The position numbers and the translations under genes are program-made. The notes below the pieces were generated by a model, which had not been told where the DNA came from, did not search any database, and worked only from the letters and a program-made list of their open reading frames with translations. This document shows, one piece after another, positions 1-4,794 of a stretch of 5,133 nucleotides of DNA. Source of the stretch: Solirubrobacteraceae bacterium (GTDB lineage Bacteria > Actinomycetota > Thermoleophilia > Solirubrobacterales > Solirubrobacteraceae); the NCBI GenBank assembly GCA_025928415.1, contig JAICJK010000215.1:1-5133 (forward strand), in the 5' to 3' direction. Each line of letters opens with the position of its first letter. Position 1 is the stretch's first letter.

Positions 1-149
1 ACTACGCGCCGATGCCCCTGCACCGGATCGCCTGGCTGGCCACCGTCGCGGCGTGCGTGCTCACCGCGGCGATCCTGCTCGTCTCGGGCTACCAGGGGTA
101 CGCGGCGATCGCGGTCGCCGTCGGCGCCGCAGCGGCGATCAACCTCTAG
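1..149 (+). CDS. C-terminal end of a small hydrophobic membrane protein (5' end outside window)
   Basis: The reading frame enters from the left edge and ends at TAG 147-149. The visible 48 residues begin YAPMPLHRIAW and end AAAAINL. They contain two hydrophobic stretches, roughly residues 9-28 (WLATVAACVLTAAILLVSG) and 32-47 (YAAIAVAVGAAAAIN), separated by a short SGYQGY turn. This fits a two-helix membrane hairpin at the C-terminus of an inner-membrane protein. An ATG at 12 could in principle start a 45-residue protein, but the 11 bases before it show no ribosome binding site and the frame stays open to the edge, so I treat the gene as partial. It converges on rdgB with 107 bp between the stop codons. 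I do not recognise the family and assign no function. Confidence 0.6.
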   Translation, partial: YAPMPLHRIAWLATVAACVLTAAILLVSGYQGYAAIAVAVGAAAAINL

Positions 150-150
150 G

Positions 151-233
151 GCACATTCGCCTGGCGGCTCATGTGCTTGGGACGAATCCGGCACAGTCGG
201 CCAGGGCCTCATGTGTTTGGGACGAATCCGGCA
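151..233. repeat. 40-bp tandem direct repeat, two copies plus a 3-bp start of a third
   Basis: Copy one is 151-190 and copy two is 191-230, with GCA at 231-233 restarting the unit. Counting by eye, the copies match at 33 of 40 positions. Divergence is concentrated in the first half (156, 160, 162, 163, 165 and 167 against 196, 200, 202, 203, 205 and 207). The second half is nearly identical: the 26-bp core CTCATGTG(C/T)TTGGGACGAATCCGGCA, at 168-193 and 208-233, differs only at 176/216. The core is less GC-rich than its surroundings. The unit length is not a multiple of three and the repeat lies between two convergent genes, so it is not coding. It may belong to a dispersed intergenic repeat family; that is inference. 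Confidence 0.85.
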
Positions 234-248
234 GGGCCGTCTTCGTCC
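220..248 (-). terminator. Interrupted palindrome, candidate terminator of rdgB (possibly bidirectional)
   Basis: GGACGAA at 220-226 pairs with TTCGTCC at 242-248 (7 bp). After a 2x2 mismatch (TC/TC), CGGC at 229-232 pairs with GCCG at 236-239 around a 3-base loop, AGG. The dyad begins 8 bp beyond the rdgB stop in the convergent gap. There is no T-tract on either strand, so a classical intrinsic terminator is not shown. A U-less hairpin terminator or an RNA 3'-end stabiliser is possible. An alternative 5-bp stem, 235-239 with 248-252, competes with it. Confidence 0.45.
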
Positions 249-256
249 GGCCACGG

Positions 257-838
257 TCAGGGTTCGAGGTGGGCCAGGAGGCCGCGGGCTGCGCGGCCGC
301 GGTGGGAGATCGCGGCCTTCTCGCCGGGCTCGAGCTCGGCCATCGTGCGCTCGGCTCCGGGTGCGGCCGCGAGGTCGTCGGGGACGAACGCCGGGTCGTA
401 GCCGAAGCCGCCCGTGCCGCGCGGCCGGTCGGTGAGCCGGCCGGTGCAGCGGCCCTCGAAGACCTCCTCGCGTCCCGTGGCCGGGTCGACGAGGGCGAGG
501 GCGCAGACGTAGGTGACCGCGCTGCCGCCCGGGGCCTCGCGCAGCAGCTTGGCGAGGTTCTCCTCGTCGCTCGCGCGCTCGCCGGCGAAGCGCGCCGACC
601 GGACGCCCGGGGCCCCGCCGAGCGCCTCGGCCTCGATGCCGGAGTCGTCGCCGACGGCCTGTGCGCCGGTCGCCTGCGCCGCGGCGCGGGCCTTGCCGAG
701 CGCGTTCTCCGCGAACGTCGTCCCCGTCTCGGGCGGCAGCTCGACCGCAGCGGGCAGCGACAGGACGGCGTGCGGCGCCAGCAGCGCGGCGAACTCGCGC
801 GCCTTGTGGGGATTGCGAGTGGCGAGGACGAGCTGCAC
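257..838 (-). CDS. rdgB: RdgB/HAM1 family dITP/XTP pyrophosphatase
   Basis: The 193-residue protein hydrolyses non-canonical purine nucleoside triphosphates (dITP, ITP, XTP) to monophosphate and pyrophosphate in the cytosol, keeping deaminated bases out of DNA and RNA. HAM1-family landmarks appear in order: LATRNPHKAREF near the N-terminus (N9 and K12 in the substrate-binding loop), TFAENALGKA at 41-50, DDSGIEAEALGGAPGVRSAR at 64-83 with D65 as the expected catalytic base, GGFGYDPAFVP at 143-153, and the C-terminal EKAAISHRGRA at 173-183. The length is normal for the family. The start is GTG at 838, which places the beta-strand MQLVLATRN at the very N-terminus as expected. It lies 10 bp after the rph stop, so it is probably cotranscribed and coupled. 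The Shine-Dalgarno signal is weak (GGCGGG-like). Confidence 0.96.
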   Translation of the reverse strand: MQLVLATRNPHKAREFAALLAPHAVLSLPAAVELPPETGTTFAENALGKARAAAQATGAQAVGDDSGIEAEALGGAPGVRSARFAGERASDEENLAKLLREAPGGSAVTYVCALALVDPATGREEVFEGRCTGRLTDRPRGTGGFGYDPAFVPDDLAAAPGAERTMAELEPGEKAAISHRGRAARGLLAHLEP

Positions 839-848
839 GGGCCCGCCG

Positions 849-1613
849 TCAGGCCGCCGAGGCAGCCGTCGCGCCGAGCGCCGTCTCCTGGAAGCCGCGG
901 AGCTGCTCGATGCCGGCGCCGGCGAGCACGAGCAGCTCGTCGAGATGGGCGCGCGACAGCGGCGTGCGCTCCGCGGTGGCCTGGACCTCGACGAGGCCGC
1001 CCTCCCCGGTCATCACGACGTTGGCGTCGACCTCGGCGGAGGAGTCCTCGGGGTAGTCGAGGTCCAGCAGCGGCGTGCCGCCGACGATCCCGGCGGACAC
1101 CGCGGCGACCGAGCCCGTCAGCGGCGTGCGCGCGAGCTTGCCCTCGTCCACCAGCCGCCGCGCGGCGAGCGCGAGCGCCACGTAGGCGCCGGTGATCGAC
1201 GCGCAGCGCGTGCCGCCGTCGGCCTGCAGGACATCGCAGTCCAGGTAGACGGTCCGCTCGCCGAGCGCGGCGAAGTCGACGACGCCGCGCAGCGAGCGGC
1301 CGATGAGCCGCTGGATCTCGACGGTGCGGCCGTCGGGGCGGCCCTTGGAGACGTCGCGGCGCTTGCGGTCGCCGGTGGACGCGGGGAGCATCCCGTACTC
1401 CGCCGTGACCCAGCCGCGGCCCTGGCCGGCCATCCAGCGCGGCACGCTCTCCTCGACCGACGCCGTGCAGATGACGCGGGTCTCCCCCACGGAGATCAGC
1501 GCGCTCCCGGTGGCCGTGCGGACGAACCCCGGCTCGATCGCGACGGGGCGCAGGCCGTCCGGCGGGCGGTCGTAGGACCGGGCGGGCGCGGCGGGCTGCT
1601 CTGCGTGGCTCAT
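849..1613 (-). CDS. rph: Ribonuclease PH (tRNA 3'-end phosphorolytic exoribonuclease)
   Basis: The protein has 254 residues, normal for RNase PH. It removes nucleotides downstream of CCA in tRNA precursors using phosphate, and the family works as a ring-shaped hexamer. Recognisable segments are RPPDGLRPV (16-24), [20 protein letters not shown] (42-61), [11 protein letters not shown] (67-77), [14 protein letters not shown] (96-109), [19 protein letters not shown] (124-142, with the phosphate-binding GTR at 134-136) and [20 protein letters not shown] (183-202). Two positions differ from the usual family consensus: A197 where DMNVVM normally has Met, and A212 where EVQGT normally has Gly. The same frame stays open far upstream inside murI, but homology begins near residue 16 and ATG 1613 has a good ribosome binding site, which fixes the start. 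ATG overlaps the murI TGA by 4 bp. Confidence 0.96.
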   Translation of the reverse strand: MSHAEQPAAPARSYDRPPDGLRPVAIEPGFVRTATGSALISVGETRVICTASVEESVPRWMAGQGRGWVTAEYGMLPASTGDRKRRDVSKGRPDGRTVEIQRLIGRSLRGVVDFAALGERTVYLDCDVLQADGGTRCASITGAYVALALAARRLVDEGKLARTPLTGSVAAVSAGIVGGTPLLDLDYPEDSSAEVDANVVMTGEGGLVEVQATAERTPLSRAHLDELLVLAGAGIEQLRGFQETALGATAASAA

Positions 1614-2476
1614 GCGGGGGTCACCTCGGACGGGGTCGGCGCCGGCCCGGCGCGGCGGACCTCGCCGAGCGGCATCTGCAGGAAGTGGGTGCCCAGCGCG
1701 CGGAAGGCCTCCGGGTCGCCGGTGGTGAGGAAGGAGTACTCGCCCTCGCGCTCGCGGGCGGCCGCCAGGCCACGCGCGCCGAGGATGTGGCCGACCTGGC
1801 GGGCCAGCGGGGCGCCCGAGGAGATGATCGCGACCTCGGGGCCGAGCATCCGCTGGAGCATCGGGCGCACGAGCGGGTAGTGGGTGCAGCCGAGCACCAC
1901 CGCGTCGACGCCGGCCTCGACGAGCGGCCGCGTGTAGCGGCGCACCGTGTCCACCACGCGCTGGTCGAACGGGAACCCGCCCTCGATGATGTCCGCGAGG
2001 TCGGGGCAGGCGACCTGGACGACGTCGACGTGCGGGTCGACGGCCGCCATCGCCTCCAGGTAGGCGCCCGAGGCCACGGTCGCCTCGGTCCCCAGCACCC
2101 CGACCCGCCCGTTGCGCGTGGCCGCGACCGCGTGCACGGCGCCCGGCCGCACGACCCCGACGACGTCCACGCCGAGCGTGGTCTGCAGCATGCGCTCCTG
2201 CAGGGCGGGGAGCGCCGCGGCCGTCGCGGAGTTGCACGCGACCACCAGCAGCTTTACGCGGCGCCGGAGCAGCAGCTCGGCGACCTCGAGCGCGAAGCGC
2301 TCGAGCTCCTGCCGGGGGCGCGGACCGTAGGGGAAGCGCGCCGTGTCGGCGAGGTAGACGAAGTCCTCGCGCGGGAGCTGCACCAGCAGCTCGTGGAGCA
2401 CCGTGAGCCCGCCCACCCCGGAGTCGAAGACGCCGATCGGGCGGTCCTGCGGCGCGGAGGCGGCGGCAGCGGGCAC
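1610..2476 (-). CDS. murI: Glutamate racemase
   Basis: Converts L-glutamate to D-glutamate for peptidoglycan precursors by a cofactor-independent two-cysteine mechanism in the cytosol. From the chosen GTG start the protein has 288 residues. It shows [19 protein letters not shown] (12-30, D18/S19 at the active site), [11 protein letters not shown] (41-51), [15 protein letters not shown] (78-92, catalytic C81), [10 protein letters not shown] (125-134) and [10 protein letters not shown] (194-203, catalytic C197). Both cysteines and the neighbouring Thr/His are intact, so it should be active. The start is uncertain: GTG 2476 puts the first core strand at residue 13 and gives a normal length, but has no clear Shine-Dalgarno. 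GTG 2566 would add 30 Ala/Arg-rich residues and overlap the methyltransferase gene, which looks less likely. The stop overlaps the rph ATG, making murI the likely first gene of a murI-rph-rdgB operon. Confidence 0.95.
   Translation of the reverse strand: MPAAAASAPQDRPIGVFDSGVGGLTVLHELLVQLPREDFVYLADTARFPYGPRPRQELERFALEVAELLLRRRVKLLVVACNSATAAALPALQERMLQTTLGVDVVGVVRPGAVHAVAATRNGRVGVLGTEATVASGAYLEAMAAVDPHVDVVQVACPDLADIIEGGFPFDQRVVDTVRRYTRPLVEAGVDAVVLGCTHYPLVRPMLQRMLGPEVAIISSGAPLARQVGHILGARGLAAAREREGEYSFLTTGDPEAFRALGTHFLQMPLGEVRRAGPAPTPSEVTPA
1621..1627 (-). promoter_or_regulatory. Strong ribosome binding site of rph inside the murI 3' end
   Basis: Read on the minus strand the site is GAGGTGA, 7 bases before ATG 1613. 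It is the clearest Shine-Dalgarno match in the window and decides the rph start against the long upstream extension of the same frame. It lies within the last codons of murI, so ribosomes finishing murI pass directly over it. Confidence 0.75.
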
Positions 2477-2489
2477 GCGGGGATGGTAG

Positions 2490-2520
2490 GCAGCCGCGCG
2501 GAGAGGGCGGGCCGCGCTGC
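2490..2520 (-). terminator. GC-rich hairpin directly after the methyltransferase stop
   Basis: GCAGC at 2490-2494 can pair with GCTGC at 2516-2520, and GCGG at 2498-2501 with CCGC at 2512-2515, with a 3-base bulge and a 10-base loop. The structure abuts the methyltransferase TGA and ends 13 bp before the chosen murI start, filling most of the 44-bp gap. No T-run follows. It could weaken read-through into murI or simply reflect high GC content. Confidence 0.3.
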
Positions 2521-3393
2521 TCAGCGCCGGGCGATCAGGCGCCGCGCCTTGGCGGCGACGCGCCACGGGACGGTCGCGTGGATGGCGTCGAGCTCGGCCG
2601 CCGTCGCCTGCGACTCACGCTGGAGCTGGCGGACGTTGTGACGGAGGGCCACGACCTCCCGGGGCTCGGCCGGGTCGACCCACTCCAGCTCCGCACGGCT
2701 GGGAGCCGACGGCTTCGGCGACAGCACCATCATGCCGTGCACGTTGGGGAGCGACCCGGGGTCGATGCTCACGAGCTCGAACGCCCGCCCCCAGTGCTCC
2801 GCGATCCACCACGGGGACAGCATCACCGACGGACCGCCGCGTGCCCAGTCCTGGTGGACCTTGAGCACGTTCATGCCGATGCGGTTCGCGTCCCACGGCT
2901 CCCCGGCGATCGTCTCGGACATGCCCACGCCGAGGAACGATGCGATCAGGAGCGCGCCCGGCGCGAGCAGGCGGTGCATCTCCAGGGCCCAGCCGCTCCA
3001 CTCGCCGGCGATGTGGCTGAAGACCGAGAACGCGTAGATGACGTCGTAGCTGCCGTCGGGCTGGGCGAGCGGCGGCTTCTCGTCGTTGACGAACCCCTGC
3101 AGCGGCGGGTTCAGGTTCGCGTTCAGCCACGCGATGCCCTCGGGGTCGATGTCGCAGCCGTGGAACTCGGCTTCCGCCGCCTCCGCCGCGAAGTGCCGGA
3201 GGGTGCGTCCCGCTCCGGATCCGAAGTCCAGCACGCGCTTGCCGGTCCACGTCCAGTCGTGCGGCAGGCAGTTCACGACCACGTCGTGCAGGATCCGCCC
3301 CAGGGCCTCGTACTGGTCGAAGGACCCCGTCGGGACCCACGGTGTGGCCCACCCGATTCGCGAGGACGACCGGGGGAGCGGCAACCCGGGCAT
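2521..3393 (-). CDS. Class I SAM-dependent methyltransferase with C-terminal helical tail
   Basis: The 290-residue protein has a Rossmann-type methyltransferase core. SAM-binding motif I is [15 protein letters not shown] at 54-68, the acidic end of strand 2 is GCDIDPEG at 79-86, motif IV-like [13 protein letters not shown] is at 116-128, and [12 protein letters not shown] follows. This resembles Methyltransf_11/12/25-type enzymes that act on small molecules or sugars; the substrate cannot be read from sequence. Beyond about residue 235 the catalytic fold ends and a charged, Gln-rich helix ([20 protein letters not shown]) leads into [12 protein letters not shown]. Such coiled-coil plus WR tails are seen on some polysaccharide-biosynthesis enzymes, which hints at glycan modification or partner docking (inference). 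ATG 3393 has AGGG on the minus strand at 3404-3401, 7 bases upstream. A hairpin follows the stop, so cotranscription with murI is uncertain. Confidence 0.85.
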   Translation of the reverse strand: MPGLPLPRSSSRIGWATPWVPTGSFDQYEALGRILHDVVVNCLPHDWTWTGKRVLDFGSGAGRTLRHFAAEAAEAEFHGCDIDPEGIAWLNANLNPPLQGFVNDEKPPLAQPDGSYDVIYAFSVFSHIAGEWSGWALEMHRLLAPGALLIASFLGVGMSETIAGEPWDANRIGMNVLKVHQDWARGGPSVMLSPWWIAEHWGRAFELVSIDPGSLPNVHGMMVLSPKPSAPSRAELEWVDPAEPREVVALRHNVRQLQRESQATAAELDAIHATVPWRVAAKARRLIARR

Positions 3394-3411
3394 GACGCGA
3401 CCCTAGACGGG

Positions 3412-3439
3412 ACGAGCCGCCTCGTGGGCCCGATCGGGC
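3412..3439 (-). terminator. Two adjacent short dyads between the pilin-like gene and the methyltransferase
   Basis: ACGAG 3412-3416 pairs with CTCGT 3421-3425 around a 4-base loop, and GCCCGATCGGGC at 3428-3439 is a perfect 12-bp palindrome. Both lie in the 51-bp gap just after the pilin stop. They could be a U-poor terminator or, for the palindrome, a protein-binding site upstream of the methyltransferase. The stems are short and no T-run follows. Confidence 0.3.
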
Positions 3440-3444
3440 GCGGG

Positions 3445-3765
3445 CTACTTGCCGCTCTTGCCCACCCCGCCGATCACCTCGTTGAGCTTGTTGCCCACGG
3501 TCTGGGCGATGTTGAAGTGCTTGCCCGCGCCGGCGGCGACGACGGCGGTGAGGATCCCGGCGACGAGCAGGAGCAGCGCGACGTACTCGACGGTCCCCTG
3601 CCCGGCGCTGGGCGCCAGGCGGCGGCGGGCATGGTGCAGCTGGGCGTGGGCCCAGCCGCACGAGCGGTGGACGACGGCGCGACTCGCACGGACGCGGTGG
3701 GCGGCGGCGGGGGCACCGGCGCGCGGGGGCGCCAGGGCGGTGGACGTGGTGCTGTGGTCGGTCAT
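3445..3765 (-). CDS. Small Flp/type IV pilin-like membrane protein with long basic leader
   Basis: A 106-residue protein. Residues 1-52 are polar, Ala-rich and Arg/His-rich. Then comes SAGQGTVEYVALLLLVAGIL, followed by about 25 mostly small or polar residues ending GGVGKSGK. The pattern Gly55 | Gln-Gly-Thr-Val-Glu-Tyr followed by a hydrophobic helix (about 62-80) matches Flp-type (class IVb) prepilins. Cleavage after Gly55 would put Glu60 at mature position +5 and Tyr61 at +6, leaving a 51-residue mature subunit. Prepilin peptidase processing and membrane insertion are therefore expected but not shown. The leader is longer than usual for Flp pilins, yet I found no in-frame ATG or GTG closer to the helix, so ATG 3765 stands. 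No tad/pil assembly gene is in the window. A non-pilin single-helix membrane protein is the alternative. Confidence 0.7.
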   Translation of the reverse strand: MTDHSTTSTALAPPRAGAPAAAHRVRASRAVVHRSCGWAHAQLHHARRRLAPSAGQGTVEYVALLLLVAGILTAVVAAGAGKHFNIAQTVGNKLNEVIGGVGKSGK

Positions 3766-3828
3766 GCGGGCATGCTCGGCCAGGGCGCCGTGCCGCCTCC
3801 ACACGCGGGGGTGGAGAATCGGTGGCGG
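3766..3828. promoter_or_regulatory. 63-bp divergent intergenic region with an inverted repeat
   Basis: This gap separates the minus-strand pilin-like gene from the plus-strand glycosyltransferase and should hold both promoters if neither lies further upstream. CTCCAC at 3797-3802 and GTGGAG at 3811-3816 form a 6-bp dyad with an 8-base spacer. The right arm contains GGAG (3813-3816), the best Shine-Dalgarno candidate for the glycosyltransferase. The dyad could be an operator or an RNA hairpin that hides the ribosome binding site. I see no convincing -35/-10 pair; GAGAAT at 3814-3819 is the only AT-leaning hexamer. Confidence 0.35.
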
Positions 3829-4794
3829 ATGCGTGCCCTCGTCGTGACGAACATGTGGCCGGCCCCGGCGGCGCCCGCGCGCGGCTCGTTCGTACGCGAC
3901 CAGGTCGAGGCGCTGCGGCGCCTGCCGGGCGTGGAGGTCGACGTCTTCGTCATCGGCCCGCGCGGTTACGCGCGGGCGCCGTTCGCGCTGCGGCGGCGGC
4001 ATCGCGGCGTGCCGTACGACGTCATCCACGCGCACTTCGGGTTGAGCGCCTGGCCCGCGCTCGCGCTCCGCGGCGCTCCGCACGCCGTCACCCTCCACGG
4101 CACCGACGTCCGCCACCCGCGCACGGGCCGGCTCACGCGCCTCGTGCTGCCCGCGCTCGACCTGGTGGCCACCGTCTCCGCGGCGCTGGACGAGGAGCTC
4201 GGGCCCGTCGCCCGGACCCGCCGCCGGGCGGTCCTGCCCTGCGGCGTGGCGATGGAGCGCTTCCGCCCCATCCCGCGGGCCGAGGCGCGCCGCCGCCTCG
4301 GCCTGGACCCGGCCGAGCCGTGCCTGCTGTTCCCCGCCGACCCGGCGCGTGCCGCCAAGCGCCACGACCGGGCGCGCGAGGTCGCGGGCGCCACGCGGCT
4401 GCACAGCCTGGGCGACGTCGATCCGCCGGAGGTCCCGCTGTGGGTCAACGCCGCCAACGCCGTGCTGGTGCCCAGCCAGGCCGAGGGCTTCGGCCTGGCG
4501 GTCCTGGAGGCGCTGGCCTGCGACGTGCCGGTGCTCGCCACGCCGGTCGGCATCCACCCGCTCGCCCTCGACGCGGTCCCCGGGACGCTCTGCGCGCCCT
4601 ACGACCGCGCGACGTGGCGCGCGGCGCTGGCCCCGCACCTCGGCGAGGACGATCCGCGCGTCGAAGGGCGGGGCCGCGCCGCGCTCTACGGCGCCGATCG
4701 CATGGCCCGCCGGGTCCTCGCCGCGTGGGAGGAGCTGGCCGGTGCGCCGCTATACTCGCCCGCCGAGGCGCCCACGGGCGCCGCTCGTCCATGA
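3829..4794 (+). CDS. GT4-family glycosyltransferase (GT-B fold)
   Basis: The 321-residue retaining glycosyltransferase probably moves a sugar from a nucleotide-sugar donor to a cell-surface glycan or lipid acceptor at the inner face of the membrane. The N-terminal acceptor domain shows MRALVVTNMWP, GSFVRDQVEALRR (19-31), DVIHAHFGLSAWPA (64-77) and VTLHGTDV (87-94). The hinge shows LPCGVAMERFRP (136-147). The donor domain shows LLFPADPARAAKRHDRA (166-182) and the diagnostic E-x7-E, E219 and E227 in VPSQAEGFGLAVLEALACD. It is shorter than many GT4 enzymes, mainly because the region between residues 45 and 60 is compressed, but all core motifs are present. The frame is open far upstream antisense to other genes; ATG 3829 is chosen because the family N-terminus starts there. 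GTG 3811 is an alternative. Donor and acceptor are unknown. Its TGA overlaps the next ATG. Confidence 0.92.
   Translation: MRALVVTNMWPAPAAPARGSFVRDQVEALRRLPGVEVDVFVIGPRGYARAPFALRRRHRGVPYDVIHAHFGLSAWPALALRGAPHAVTLHGTDVRHPRTGRLTRLVLPALDLVATVSAALDEELGPVARTRRRAVLPCGVAMERFRPIPRAEARRRLGLDPAEPCLLFPADPARAAKRHDRAREVAGATRLHSLGDVDPPEVPLWVNAANAVLVPSQAEGFGLAVLEALACDVPVLATPVGIHPLALDAVPGTLCAPYDRATWRAALAPHLGEDDPRVEGRGRAALYGADRMARRVLAAWEELAGAPLYSPAEAPTGAARP
4751..4756 (+). promoter_or_regulatory. Candidate -10 element (TATACT) for the downstream gene
   Basis: TATACT within the 3' end of the glycosyltransferase gene is a close match to the TATAAT consensus and stands out in this GC-rich DNA. It lies 34 bp before ATG 4791, so transcription would begin about 25-30 bases upstream of that start. 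The expected -35 position (about 4728-4733, GGAGGA) does not resemble TTGACA. It also encodes the Leu-Tyr-Ser of the glycosyltransferase tail, so chance is possible. Confidence 0.4.
4767..4782 (+). promoter_or_regulatory. Perfect GC hairpin just upstream of the 4791 start
   Basis: GGCGCC at 4767-4772 and GGCGCC at 4777-4782 enclose a CACG loop, giving a 6-bp all-GC stem that ends 8 bases before ATG 4791. The interval between stem and start (GCTCGTCC) contains no Shine-Dalgarno, so the hairpin occupies the place where a ribosome binding site would normally lie. It may affect reinitiation at the ATGA overlap. Confidence 0.4.

Noticed and set aside
151..233. CRISPR array
   Set aside because: There are only two contiguous 40-bp units with no unique spacers between conserved repeats, and no cas gene is in the window.
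53..1195. Long plus-strand ORF (380 codons) across rdgB and part of rph
   Set aside because: Arg/Ala/Gly-rich antisense translation with no domain logic, lying over two well-identified minus-strand genes. It is a high-GC shadow frame.
513..1880. 455-codon plus-strand ORF antisense to rdgB, rph and murI
   Set aside because: It spans three recognised genes on the other strand, and its translation is low-complexity without motifs.
849..2237. 462-codon minus-strand frame extending rph upstream into murI
   Set aside because: Only the part from ATG 1613 is RNase PH. The upstream part is an out-of-frame reading of murI, and a strong ribosome binding site marks the internal start.
2477..2566. Longer murI starting at GTG 2566
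   Set aside because: It would add 30 Ala/Arg-rich residues not typical of the family and overlap the methyltransferase 3' end. GTG 2476 gives a normal glutamate racemase.
3766..4638. Minus-strand extension of the pilin frame antisense to the glycosyltransferase
   Set aside because: Arg/Gly/Ala-rich shadow of the GT4 gene. The pilin-like protein has its own ATG at 3765.
2578..4794. 738-codon plus-strand ORF that would fuse an N-terminal domain to the glycosyltransferase
   Set aside because: The first 417 codons are antisense to the methyltransferase and pilin genes and are low-complexity. The glycosyltransferase fold begins exactly at ATG 3829.
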